Shown here: positions 1 through 7,904 of the stretch, one piece after another | How positions within the stretch are numbered: position 1 is the stretch's first letter | Layout: every line of letters starts with the position of its first letter | NCBI GenBank assembly: GCA_002494165.1 | Contig: DLBH01000087.1 | Coordinates: forward strand, 1 to 41,899 | DNA from: Lachnospiraceae bacterium UBA7026 | Lineage (GTDB): Bacteria; Bacillota; Clostridia; Lachnospirales; Lachnospiraceae | DNA: 41,899 nucleotides | Direction of reading: 5' to 3' | Notes under the pieces: generated by a model | Database searches by the model: none | What the model was told of the DNA's origin: nothing | The model's input: the letters and a program-made list of their open reading frames with translations, nothing else | Translations under genes and position numbers: made by a program

Positions 1-132
1 ATCATTGCCGTTATCTCCGCTTCATCGGTTTATTGTATTAAATTATTACAATATTAACATTGCCTTATATCTTTGTCAAGTATTTTTAAAGACAGACTAT
101 TTCCTGAGACCAGTCTGAAAAAGGCTTTTCCC

Positions 133-161
133 TTGCTAAATCAATATTTTCCTCCTATAAT
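133..161 (+). promoter_or_regulatory. Sigma-A type promoter of the pdxA-family gene
   Basis: A -35 hexamer TTGCTA at 133-138 and a perfect -10 TATAAT at 156-161 are separated by exactly 17 bases. Transcription would start near 168 and give a leader of about 60 bases before the ATG at 231. This suggests that the PdxA-family gene is the first gene of its transcript. Confidence 0.75.
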
Positions 162-230
162 GGCTTTAAAAGAATTCAGAAACAAGACTGATAATGTCCG
201 CTCAATAGATATTTTACAGGAGGAGCTAAC

Positions 231-1250
231 ATGACATATCCCCAGACAAATACTGACAAACCCTTAATTGCTGTCCCCATGGGAGATCCGGCCGGGGTCG
301 GCCCGGAGATTGTCGCCAAGGCAGTCGCTGATCCTGCCCTCCAGGACCTGGCCCGGGTCATCGTCGTTGGAGACAGGGGCATCATGGACCAGGCCATAAC
401 CATCACTGGTGCAGACCTGACTATCCGGTCTGTGGATGATCCGGCGCAGGGATCTTATGAACAGGGTATTCTCAACCTGGTAGACCTGGCAAATATAGAT
501 CTTAATAATTTTCAATTCGGAAAGGTCTCTGCCATGTGCGGCCAGGCAGCCTATGATTATATTGCCAAAAGTATCGACCTGGCCATGACCGGTAAGGTGG
601 ATGCTGTTTCCACCACCCCCATCAACAAAGAGGCCTTAAAGGCTGCAAAGATTCCTTATATAGGTCATACGGAGATCTTTGGTGCCCTGACCGGGACGGA
701 AGATCCTCTGACCATGTTTGAAGTCCATGGCATGAGGGTCTTTTTCCTGACCAGACATGTATCCCTCCGCCAGGCCTGTGACCTGGTGACAAAAGAACGG
801 ATTATCGATTATGTCAAGCGCTGCAAGGAGGTTCTGGAGACCCTTGGAGTCAAGGATGGAACCATGGCCATTGCCGGCCTCAATCCCCACAGTGGCGAGC
901 ACGGTCTTTTCGGCAACGAAGAGGTGAAAGAAGTCTTTCCGGCAGTGGAAGAATTACAGCAGCAAGGCTATAATGTGGTCGGACCCATCGGTGCCGATTC
1001 GGTCTTTCACCTGGCTCTCCAGGGCAGGTACAATTCTGTCCTCTCCCTCTACCATGACCAGGGCCATATCGCTACCAAGACCCTGGACTTTGAGCGGACC
1101 ATTGCCATCACTGGTGGTATGCCTATTCTAAGGACCTCTGTGGACCATGGCACGGCCTTTGACATCGCAGGGAAAAACCTGGCCAGCCCGGTCAGCATGG
1201 TGGAAGCCATCCGCCTGGCTGCCCTCTACGCCCCGGCTTTCAGAAGGTAA
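231..1250 (+). CDS. pdxA: PdxA-family NAD-dependent 4-phosphate dehydrogenase
   Basis: This 339-residue protein belongs to the PdxA family, which oxidises 4-phosphohydroxy-L-threonine in vitamin B6 synthesis or, in the PdxA2 branch, 4-phospho-D-threonate or D-erythronate in sugar-acid breakdown. The N-terminal [11 protein letters not shown] segment (residues 16-26) and three metal-binding histidines (H146 in IGHTE, H220 in NPHSGEHG, H275 in YHDQGH) are all present. The NPHSGEHG form of the second motif is what I associate with PdxA2 rather than biosynthetic PdxA, so the catabolic role is slightly preferred; no kinase partner or other B6 gene is in the window. The ATG is preceded by a strong AGGAGG site. 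The gene has its own promoter and is followed by a tandem repeat array and a shared terminator. The protein should be cytoplasmic and dimeric, as the family is. Confidence 0.9.
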   Translation: MTYPQTNTDKPLIAVPMGDPAGVGPEIVAKAVADPALQDLARVIVVGDRGIMDQAITITGADLTIRSVDDPAQGSYEQGILNLVDLANIDLNNFQFGKVSAMCGQAAYDYIAKSIDLAMTGKVDAVSTTPINKEALKAAKIPYIGHTEIFGALTGTEDPLTMFEVHGMRVFFLTRHVSLRQACDLVTKERIIDYVKRCKEVLETLGVKDGTMAIAGLNPHSGEHGLFGNEEVKEVFPAVEELQQQGYNVVGPIGADSVFHLALQGRYNSVLSLYHDQGHIATKTLDFERTIAITGGMPILRTSVDHGTAFDIAGKNLASPVSMVEAIRLAALYAPAFRR

Positions 1251-1496
1251 ACGAGCATGGAAAAATAAGAAAAAATTGCAACTATAATTAGCTCCCTACT
1301 AAGAAATAGAGAATCCATGCCCAGGAAAACGAAAATCTTACCTAAGAAATAAAAAGCCCAAGCCTGGAAAAAAACGAAAATCTCAACTAAGAAATAAAAA
1401 ATCCAGGTCTGGAAATAGATATTCTCTGCCTTAAAGACAGCTAATCTTGGTTAAGAAATATTTTCCAGATGGTTAGGAAATATTTTTCCAGACATC
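1242..1496 (+). repeat. Degenerate ~44-bp tandem array starting at the pdxA stop codon
   Basis: Units begin at 1299, 1342 and 1387 with the shared start CTAAGAAATA, then an AATCCA..CTGGAAA core and a CGAAAATCTYAAC end (43, 45 and 44 bp). Shorter relics, TTAAGAAATATTTTCCAGA and TTAGGAAATATTTTTCCAGA, follow at 1451-1496. The stretch from 1242, which holds the last two Arg codons and stop of the gene, aligns to the same unit (AGAAGGTAAA against AGAAATAAAA, then GCATGGAAAAA against GCCTGGAAAAA). The array ends where the terminator begins. Confidence 0.75.
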
Positions 1497-1559
1497 AAAA
1501 AAGGACCTTCCGTCACAAATCACAGAGAAGATCTTCTCCTGCTGGCGGAAAGTCCTTTT
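1497..1559. terminator. Bidirectional terminator between pdxA and the HAD gene
   Basis: AAAGGACCTTCCG near 1499-1512 pairs with CGGAAAGTCCTTT near 1546-1558, a 13-bp stem with one wobble pair. The minus strand then reads into a run of T residues, which suits the HAD gene, and the plus strand reads into a T-rich stretch, which suits pdxA. Confidence 0.8.
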
Positions 1560-1667
1560 ATCTTATTCTTATTATTCTATTTACCATGAAATCCCTGAAT
1601 CTCATAAAGGCAGAATACAGCCTGTCTGGATTCCATGGAAAGCTATCTACATATCCCGGCAGAAGCC

Positions 1668-2435
1668 TTAATCTTCGTCCTGCATACTATCCTCGAGGGC
1701 CTCAACAATAGTATCTACAATCTTGGTGGCCTTCTCCTGAACCTCTTTTGGGGCATAGGGGAAGGTATAAGATACGTCAGACCGCTCGATCAAAGGCAGG
1801 TCATTGATGGAGTCTCCAATGCCATAAAGCTTGATGTCCCCGTAGAACTTGCGCATATTTTCAACGCCCTCTCCCTTGGTACATCCCTTGGGGGCTACGT
1901 CAACTTCGATGACATTCTGGAAGGCATTGATATGCTGGCCGAAAACCTTATTGATCTTAGCTGCCAGGGCTGCCGCTTCTTCCAGGCTTTCTGTATGGAT
2001 ACCCAGCTGGTGAACCAGACCCGGCATGGCATCGTAGATGGTATCAATCACATGGTACTCTCCCGGATAATCCATCTCAGCAAATACATGGATGATACCG
2101 TTGATATCGATGGAGATTCTGTGCTCTTTGGGATCAGCCAGCTTGATGATGGCATCAGCCACATCCCGGTCGATACCCCGGCGGAAGATATCATTCAGGT
2201 CACCATCCACAATATTTGCCCCTGTGGAGGTGATGTAAAAATCAGGCTTGATCTTGCCGGAGATGAAGGGAGTAAGACCGCCTACCTGTCTTCCGGTGCA
2301 AAGACCAAACAGGTGGCCTGCCGCCTGGTATTCTTTAATCTTGTCTACCGAAGCCTGAGGAAGCTTATCCTCATCGTCTGCCAGATAAAAATATAAGGTT
2401 CCGTCAAAATCACTGGCAAATACTTTCTTTTTCAT
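1668..2435 (-). CDS. Cof-type HAD-superfamily phosphatase
   Basis: A 255-residue cytoplasmic phosphatase of the Cof/YidA subfamily of HAD hydrolases, which act on sugar phosphates or similar small phospho-compounds; the substrate is unknown. The N-terminal DFDGT motif (nucleophile and acid Asp) follows the KKKVFAS start, a CTGRQ segment carries motif II, and GIGDSINDLPLIE near the C-terminus carries the magnesium-binding motif IV with the lysine of KGEGVENM before it. Two ATGs are possible: the one at 2441 abuts the AAAGGAA ribosome site, so the second, at 2435, has normal spacing and is chosen. A GC-rich hairpin (2453-2473) sits just before the ribosome site in the mRNA leader. The gene appears monocistronic and ends at the shared terminator. 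Confidence 0.88.
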   Translation of the reverse strand: MKKKVFASDFDGTLYFYLADDEDKLPQASVDKIKEYQAAGHLFGLCTGRQVGGLTPFISGKIKPDFYITSTGANIVDGDLNDIFRRGIDRDVADAIIKLADPKEHRISIDINGIIHVFAEMDYPGEYHVIDTIYDAMPGLVHQLGIHTESLEEAAALAAKINKVFGQHINAFQNVIEVDVAPKGCTKGEGVENMRKFYGDIKLYGIGDSINDLPLIERSDVSYTFPYAPKEVQEKATKIVDTIVEALEDSMQDED

Positions 2436-2452
2436 ATACATTTCCTTTCTCT

Positions 2453-2473
2453 GGTCCGGCTCGGCTGCCGGAC
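2453..2473 (-). other. GC-rich hairpin in the HAD gene leader
   Basis: GTCCGGC and GCCGGAC form a 7-bp stem immediately upstream of the ribosome site of the HAD gene. Related GC words occur in the terminator at 2746-2790. It could affect mRNA stability or translation, but this is inference. Confidence 0.45.
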
Positions 2474-2739
2474 AGCAATCCCCTTAAAGTCTGTCAGTTT
2501 CTACTATTATTTATAACATAGTTTTTCTTCTTTTAAAACTAAGAACTGACGAATCCCTGCTTAAAATATCCACCCGGTCCAGTTCTCAGAACCTTTCTTG
2601 TCAGTTCTGATCTTTCAAAAAGGCTTCCGTACCAAAGGAGACAAACCCATCAACTATGGATGTTTTCATGCAATCATAAAAAGATGCCAGTCCAGTGAGT
2701 GGACACCCCCGACAGTCACAGGTATTTTTATACAACAAT

Positions 2740-2791
2740 TAAAAAAGGCTGCCGGTCCGGCAGAGGCATTCCCTGTCCGGCTCAGCAGCCT
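2740..2791 (-). terminator. Intrinsic terminator downstream of the DUF805 gene
   Basis: Read on the minus strand, AGGCTGC pairs with GCAGCCT and an inner GCCGG pairs with CCGGA/C, giving a stem of about 15 bp with a small internal mismatch, followed by a run of six T residues. It lies about 50 bases behind the DUF805 stop. The remainder of the 2436-2839 spacer holds the HAD leader and presumably its promoter (TATAAA-like near 2510); no gene was seen. Confidence 0.8.
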
Positions 2792-2839
2792 AATTGTTTT
2801 CACTACAAAAATTGAATTCTGTTATGTTAATTAATATAG

Positions 2840-3205
2840 CTACATACTGTAATCTGCTCCCTTGGGATTGGGGCCGTACTGATTGCTGCCCGGCTCTGAA
2901 TCCTTGGTCATCCACACCAACATCACAATAAATCCTACAATCGGTACAAACATTACCAGATACCAGGTTCCCGCCTTACCAATATCATGCAGTCTTCTCA
3001 CCGATACTGTCAGGCCCGGGATAAACATAATCAAAGAAACAATACTCTGAATAAACTGATAACCAGTATATGAGGCACAAAGATAAGCTACCAGATTCAC
3101 AATCCATGAAAACAGCATAAAATACCAGTACTCACTTCTTCTGGCCCTGCCTTCAAAGGTTAAATATTTTGAAAAACATGTGGAAATAGCTTCCTGAAAT
3201 CCCAT
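2840..3205 (-). CDS. DUF805 family small membrane protein
   Basis: A 121-residue protein that matches the DUF805 family (YhaH/YhaI type): an N-terminal YLTFEGRARRSEYWYFML segment, three to four hydrophobic helices, and the SVRRLHDIGKAGTWYLVMFVP block between helices that defines the family. The C-terminus is short, charged and ends with an SEPGSNQYGPNPKG tail that is also typical. Members are inner-membrane proteins of unknown function. The ATG at 3205 is preceded by a GGAGGGAT ribosome site. The gene stands alone between AT-rich spacers and has its own terminator. Confidence 0.88.
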   Translation of the reverse strand: MGFQEAISTCFSKYLTFEGRARRSEYWYFMLFSWIVNLVAYLCASYTGYQFIQSIVSLIMFIPGLTVSVRRLHDIGKAGTWYLVMFVPIVGFIVMLVWMTKDSEPGSNQYGPNPKGADYSM

Positions 3206-3485
3206 GATATCCCTCCTCCATAAAATAAGTAACTAAATATTAAATAATATCTTTTTAAAAATATTCCATAATATATAAAATATATCACATTATATATAAA
3301 AAACCAATTAAATTTTACTGAAGAATCCAGCATATACTACTATAGTCCGGTTATTTTATACTTTTTCAATTGTTTAGCATCTTTTCTGCTTTAATTCCAT
3401 CCATATCAATACTTCCCGCCTCTTAGACAGGTCTGTTCCCTCAATTTGCTATTAATATATTTTAGCCTGCCTGCTAAAACTTCCT

Positions 3486-4244
3486 CTAATTCTTCCCGGC
3501 TTCCTCCACGGAATCGCTGTTTACCGGGAAGGTAAAATATGTGTCCGGATAGGGTTCTTCCTCCAGGGTAAAATGCCACCACTCGGTTTCAACTCCCTTA
3601 AAGCCATGGCTGGTCATGGCTTCCTGCAGCAGCATCCGGTTTTCATACTGTTCCTCAGTAATCTCTTTGTAATCAGGGTGGCTGATCTCTCCAAAGAAAT
3701 CAAAGGTCCCACCCATATCCACTTCTTTTTCCTCTTTCATATCAAACAAAGTCAGGTCCACGGTACTGCCCCGGCTATGACCGGAATATTCTGCGATATA
3801 ACCATAGGGGAAAAGGTCCTCTTTTTCCAAGTCGGGATAGAAATAGGCCTTCATCCTGTCGTCTTCCTCGTCACCGGCCCAGTCCACAAAGTGGTCCACT
3901 GCCTCCTGGGGCCGGTAGGCGTCATAGATTTTCAGCCGGTAACCCTGGTCCTTCAAATCATCACTGACCTCTTTTAAGGCCGAAGCCGCTTCCTTGGTCA
4001 AGAGTGCCACCGGCTCCTCGTAACCATCTATCCTGTCCCCAATAAAATTATAGGTGGAATAATAGCGGATCTCCAGGATGGCATCAGGGACCTCCTCACT
4101 TAAAAGAACAAAATCCGAAGCATCCGAAGACAGGTTTCTCTTCTCCTGATTTCCTTCCTCAGCCCTCAGGCCGGTTGCTGTAAATAAAAGTCCCACAAGA
4201 AGGAGGTCTATTGTTCTCTGTATCCAATTCTTTAATTTTTTCAT
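3486..4244 (-). CDS. Secreted VanX-like D-alanyl-D-alanine dipeptidase (M15D)
   Basis: A 252-residue peptidase of family M15D, the VanX/DdpX group of zinc D,D-dipeptidases. The zinc and catalytic residues are in place: SGHSRGSTVD gives H156 and D163 and ETEWWH gives E221 and H224, while DAYRPQ carries the transition-state arginine R111. Residues 1-28 form a probable signal peptide (KKLKNWIQR then a hydrophobic stretch ending at LRA), so the enzyme is probably exported or membrane-anchored. VanX of glycopeptide resistance is cytoplasmic. There are no vanH, vanA or vanRS genes nearby, so a role in peptidoglycan turnover or D-Ala-D-Ala scavenging is likelier than vancomycin resistance. The ATG at 4244 has a good GGAGGT site. 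Confidence 0.85.
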   Translation of the reverse strand: MKKLKNWIQRTIDLLLVGLLFTATGLRAEEGNQEKRNLSSDASDFVLLSEEVPDAILEIRYYSTYNFIGDRIDGYEEPVALLTKEAASALKEVSDDLKDQGYRLKIYDAYRPQEAVDHFVDWAGDEEDDRMKAYFYPDLEKEDLFPYGYIAEYSGHSRGSTVDLTLFDMKEEKEVDMGGTFDFFGEISHPDYKEITEEQYENRMLLQEAMTSHGFKGVETEWWHFTLEEEPYPDTYFTFPVNSDSVEEAGKN

Positions 4245-4397
4245 GGTGTTTTACCTCCAATACCAGAATCAAACATGATTCTTCCTGCCTTCCGGCATAA
4301 TCTGTTTTCCCTGGCCAGCATGCCCGCTCTGCTGTCTCGCATCCCTGTGAACCCGAATCCCTGCCTTTTCTGGTTTTCGGCTAAATCTGTTGTCCCG

Positions 4398-5685
4398 TCA
4401 GCCTTTCTGGCCTACAGTCCAATAATACAGTCTGGCCTCCAAAGGCCTCAACCTGCCGGGGCAGGAATCAAAAGCTTCATCTTTTTCTTCCACCTCATCC
4501 AGGCCGCTGTCAGACATATAATTGGAAGTCACCAATCTGGCCCCGTCTGTCAGAAGTGGATCATAGCCAGCCTCCTTCAAAGAAAAGTTAACCAAAACGA
4601 AAACCTTTTGGTCCTTCCAGCTTCTTTCATAGGCATAGACCTGCTCATGGTCTTCCATCAACTCACTGAAGCTGCCTTCGCTAAGGACCTCCAGCCTGCT
4701 ACGGATCCGGGCCAGGTCCCGGTACCAGGACAGAACAGAGGCCGGTTCCCTGGTCTCATAGTCAACGTTGCAGGTCCTGTAATCTTCGTGGACCGGCAGC
4801 CAGGGCTTTCCCTCTGTAAAGCCAGCCTCATGAGAGTCATCCCATTGCATGGGGGTTCGGGCGCTGTCACGGCTGAAGCGGTGGACACCCTCCAGGGCCT
4901 CCTCAGGACTGACCCCCTCCTCCAGCGCCAGCTGATATTGGTTGATAGAGGAAATGTCGTTATAACAGTCGATGGATGGCCAGCTTGGATTAGTATAACC
5001 CAGTTCCTGTCCCTGGTAGAGAAAGGGGGTACCCCTCAGGGTGTAGAGAACCATACCCATGGCCTTGGCGGCCAGAACCGGGTCTGCTCCCTCCGGGAAA
5101 TAATGGTTGATGCATCTTGGTTTGTCATGATTCTCAAAATAGATGGGATACCAGCCATTCTGGGCCGTGGCCTCCTGGCTGTCCCGGAGCAGCTTCTTCA
5201 GCCTGGTCAAGGGCCAGGGACTGGCCGCATACCAGCGTTCGTCTCCCTGGAAGTCCAGGTTGACATGGCTGAATTCAAAAAGCATGTCAAAGACTCCATT
5301 CTGACCTACCCACTGATCCAGCTGGTCTGCTTCCACACCACAGGCCTCACCCACGGTGAAAATGTCATGGCCGTCCCTGACCTCTTCCTTAAATTCATGG
5401 AGGAAATCCAGGATTCCCTCCGTGTTGGCGATGATGGGATGAACGCTGGCCAGACCATCTTCCCCGTCTGGCTGCCGATCCTCGAATACCGGCGGCTTCT
5501 TGATATAGGTGATGGCGTCGATGCGAAAGCCGCCTACGCCCTTTTCCACCCAGAAGTTGGCCGCTTTATAAAGTTCCTTCCTTACCTTTGGATTCTCCCG
5601 TACCCTTGCCGGCTGTATCCTTAAAACTTTTGGGATAAAGCTCATAAACTATGATCTTTTGCCACCATTTTTTATCTTTCATCAT
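4398..5685 (-). pseudogene. GH13 alpha-glucosidase pseudogene with internal deletion and frameshift
   Basis: The 5' part, starting at ATG 5685 (or 5682), reads MKDKKWWQK..VYELYPKSFKDTAGKGTG, the normal start of an oligo-1,6-glucosidase/alpha-glucosidase. The 3' part, in a different frame from about 5600 to 4398, reads ENPKVRKELYKAANFWVEKGVGGFRIDAI and on to the C-terminus. Relative to usual GH13_31 enzymes of roughly 550 residues, about 150-170 residues are missing between these parts, including strands beta-2 and beta-3 and the DxxxNH region. The later catalytic motifs remain: GFRIDAI (nucleophile Asp), TVGEACG (acid/base Glu) and FENHDKPR (Asp). The first frame stops at 5566. A working enzyme is not expected. 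The remaining frame is otherwise open, which suggests recent damage. Confidence 0.85.
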
Positions 5686-5849
5686 ATCTATTCCCCATTT
5701 ATTCTGGTCTTTTCTCTTCTTCCTTGTTCCCTCATCAAGTTCAATCAGGAAATCTCTTGCTACATAAGAATCATAAGAAAATGATACCAAATTGTTTCCT
5801 GAAAGGCAATCGGTTCAGCAGTCCTGCCACTGTTCTGGGGCAAAGTGAA

Positions 5850-5876
5850 ACCGCAGCAGGCTGGGCCTGCTGCGGT
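5850..5876 (-). terminator. Perfect 12-bp hairpin, probable gldA terminator
   Basis: ACCGCAGCAGGC (5850-5861) and its complement (5865-5876) form a perfect 12-bp stem with a 3-base loop. On the minus strand it is followed by TTTCACTTTG, a weak T tract. It lies about 250 bases past the gldA stop, beyond the repeat array, so it most likely ends that transcript. Confidence 0.6.
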
Positions 5877-5941
5877 AGAGTTCTGTCTGATATTTTCTTT
5901 ATAAAACCGGTTACTTAAAAATCCTTCTTTTACAGCTGTTC

Positions 5942-6141
5942 CGCACAGGTCAATCCGATTCACGTTAACTTAAGATTACCCGGTCCACGCAGGTCAATCC
6001 GGTTCACATAGGATGACCCGGCCCACACAGGAGCATCCGGTCCAAGTAGGATCATTCGGTCCACGCAGGATCATCCAGTCCATATAGGAAAACCCAGCTC
6101 ATAAGGGAGCAATCCGGCTCATACAGGTAATCCTACAGTCC
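5942..6141 (-). repeat. Ten-unit 19-20 bp tandem array beginning at the gldA stop codon
   Basis: Ten head-to-tail units with consensus CACGCAGGATCATCCGGTC on the plus strand start near 5942, 5961 (a 25-base variant), 5986, 6005, 6024, 6043, 6062, 6081, 6101 and 6121. The last plus-strand unit contains the gldA stop codon (6133-6135) and the preceding Gly-Leu codons. Units differ at several positions, so the array is old or fast-changing. It fills the whole stretch between the stop codon and the sequence before the hairpin. Confidence 0.85.
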
Positions 6142-7236
6142 CTTGTAATATCTTCCCAGAGCATCAGCTGCAATCATAGCTGCGTAAACCTTTTCAGCGG
6201 TTATTTCCACAGGCATGTTGCCGCAGGTGTCGGTCGGTGCTGCAGCAAGCTCTGCTGCCTCCATGAGGGCGTCCTTTGCCTTCTCCACATCCTTGATCCC
6301 CAGGTCTTCGAAAGTGGTCGGCAGTCCTACGTCCATACAGAAACCAATTACCTCATCCAGCAGGTCTGTGTCAGCATTTTCCAGGACAAGCTGGGTGATG
6401 GTTCCGAAGGCTACCTTCTCACCGTGATAGAGGTGGTGGCAGTCCTTGACGGCCGTAAGACCGTTGTGGATTGCGTGAGCACCAGCCAGGCCGCCGCTCT
6501 CAAATCCGATACCGGACAGAAGGGTGTTGGCCTCGATGATCTTCTCCACAGCTGTGGTGCAGACATTCTGCTCACAAGCCAGTTTTGCCTTGAGGCCTTC
6601 CTCGATCAGGGTCTCATAGCATACCTTGGCCAAAGTGATGGCAGCGATGGTGATAGTGCCGCCGGCACAGCTGGTGGCATTACTTGTCTGGCAGGCTCTT
6701 GCCTCAAAGTAGGTTGCCAGAGCATCGCCCATACCGGAAACCAGCAGTCTGGCCGGAGCCTTGGCGATGATATCTGTGTCAACCAGAACCAGATTAGGAT
6801 TAGCCGGCAGCCAGAGATACTCCTCGAATACTCCGTCATCGGTATAGATTACAGAAAGAGCGGAACAAGGTGCGTCTGTTCCGGCGATGGTGGGAGCCAC
6901 GATAACCGGTGTGCCACAGTAGTAAGCTACAGCCTTGCCGGTATCAAAGATCTTGCCGCCGCCCACAGCGATTACCATATCGCACTCTTTGGCCTTAACA
7001 ATCTCCACAAGACGATTGATCTCATTCCTGGAGCACTCCCCGTGGAAAGCTTCGAATATCAGCTCGGCGTCTGTGCCTTCAAAGCTTTTCTCAATCAGGC
7101 TGCCAAAACGCTTCTTGCCGCCCTCAGAAATCAGAATGAACGGTTTCTTTCCAAAATTCTTTGCATAGTCAGCCAGCTTGGCTAACTCCCCCTTGCCCTG
7201 CACGTACTTGTTTGGGCTGATAATAATACTTGCCAT
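6133..7236 (-). CDS. gldA: Glycerol dehydrogenase, zinc-dependent, iron-ADH superfamily
   Basis: A 367-residue enzyme that oxidises glycerol to dihydroxyacetone with NAD, or runs in reverse during anaerobic growth. The nucleotide-binding GGGKIFDTGKA segment (residues 92-102) and the APTIAGTDAPCS segment (114-125) are characteristic of GldA. The three zinc ligands are D171 (GMGDALATYFEA), H254 (AGAHAIHNGL) and H271 (YHGEKVAFG), at positions expected for the family. The length is normal. The ATG at 7236 follows an AGGAGGT site. No dihydroxyacetone kinase or glycerol uptake gene is adjacent, so the gene appears to stand alone, with an extended -10 about 60 bases upstream and the tandem array behind it. 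Confidence 0.95.
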   Translation of the reverse strand: MASIIISPNKYVQGKGELAKLADYAKNFGKKPFILISEGGKKRFGSLIEKSFEGTDAELIFEAFHGECSRNEINRLVEIVKAKECDMVIAVGGGKIFDTGKAVAYYCGTPVIVAPTIAGTDAPCSALSVIYTDDGVFEEYLWLPANPNLVLVDTDIIAKAPARLLVSGMGDALATYFEARACQTSNATSCAGGTITIAAITLAKVCYETLIEEGLKAKLACEQNVCTTAVEKIIEANTLLSGIGFESGGLAGAHAIHNGLTAVKDCHHLYHGEKVAFGTITQLVLENADTDLLDEVIGFCMDVGLPTTFEDLGIKDVEKAKDALMEAAELAAAPTDTCGNMPVEITAEKVYAAMIAADALGRYYKGL

Positions 7237-7295
7237 TGATCATACCTCCTAAATAGCAATTATTTACAGGAAAAAATATGTCTTCTCCTTTGTTA

Positions 7296-7304
7296 AATAT
7301 ACCA
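7296..7304 (-). promoter_or_regulatory. Extended -10 element upstream of gldA
   Basis: On the minus strand the sequence TGGTATATT (TGn plus a near-consensus -10) ends about 60 bases before the gldA start. No convincing -35 was found. The rest of 7305-7710 is AT-rich and holds no supported gene. Confidence 0.4.
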
Positions 7305-7715
7305 AATTTCTTCTTAATAATAAAGACTTTCCCGACAATTTGTAATATAAAAATCATATTTTTATTAAATTTAATATTTTCTAAAGTCAAATATACAACA
7401 ATTATACCCAATACGATTTCAATAAGACCAGCAGGAAATGCCTCCATAAAGATATAGAATGTTTTTGAATATCCCTATGACTTATTATATTATTTTTCTA
7501 AAAGCAAAGCTGTGGTTTATTATAAATTTATCAGGAATCTATCAGGAGCTTGCTATGGCCCCTCTGATCATTATAAATCTGATCATTATAAATAAGAAAA
7601 CTAATTTACCGGTATTTACTCCATTTCCAAGAAAGGAGAGAATGAATAAAAAAATATCTTTGCAATGTAGGAAAAAATGAGGGAAAGGAGCATATTTAGG
7701 ATAATAGCAAAAAAA

Positions 7716-7750
7716 GATGCGGGGCTGAATGATCGACAGCTTCGCATCTT
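7716..7750 (-). terminator. Intrinsic terminator of the aldo-keto reductase transcript
   Basis: AAGATGCG and CGCATCTT form an 8-bp stem followed on the minus strand by a run of seven T residues. It lies immediately behind the 22-bp repeat array, so the array is inside the 3' untranslated region of the reductase mRNA. Confidence 0.8.
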
Positions 7751-7772
7751 ACTTCTTATTATGACAATGAAC

Positions 7773-7904
7773 TCTGGCAATTATGGAAATTAACCCTGAC
7801 AGTTACAATAATTAACTTTGGCAGTTATAAAAATTAACTCTTACAGCTACAATAATTATCACTTACACTTATGCTAATTAACTCTTAGAAGTCTTAATTA
7901 ATAG
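7773..7904 (-). repeat. Six exact-period 22-bp tandem repeats ending on the reductase stop codon
   Basis: Six consecutive 22-base units start at 7773, 7795, 7817, 7839, 7861 and 7883 with consensus TCTKRCAGTTAYAATAATTAAC (plus strand). The spacing never departs from 22 although the sequence drifts. The last plus-strand unit contains the stop codon of the reductase (7898-7900). The AATTAA core puts a TAA or TTA in almost every unit. Confidence 0.88.

Noticed and set aside
1635..2396. A 253-residue plus-strand open frame opposite the HAD gene
   Set aside because: The minus strand has clear HAD motifs and a ribosome site; the plus frame has neither.
2598..2834. Small 78-residue plus-strand protein
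   Set aside because: The frame runs across the terminator hairpin of the DUF805 gene and has no ribosome site.
3486..4244. Vancomycin-resistance locus
   Set aside because: Only a VanX-like gene is present; there is no vanH, vanA ligase or two-component system, and the protein is probably exported.
4275..4397. Possible two-copy repeat behind the GH13 remnant (CGGCATAATCTGTTTTCCC against CGGCTAAATCTGTTGTCCC)
   Set aside because: Only two short, diverged matches are seen, too weak to list with the other arrays, although it would fit the pattern.
4275..5624. A 449-residue open frame on the plus strand
   Set aside because: It lies opposite the GH13 remnant, shows no recognisable domain and has no ribosome site; it is a shadow frame kept open by codon bias of the minus-strand gene.
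5942..6141. Possible CRISPR array
   Set aside because: Units of 19-20 bp are adjacent with no spacers, vary in sequence and start at a stop codon; no cas genes are present. The same reasoning applies to the other tandem arrays.
7459..7680. Small 73-residue plus-strand protein
   Set aside because: It lies in AT-rich DNA, has no ribosome site and is of low complexity (Ile, Asn, Lys).
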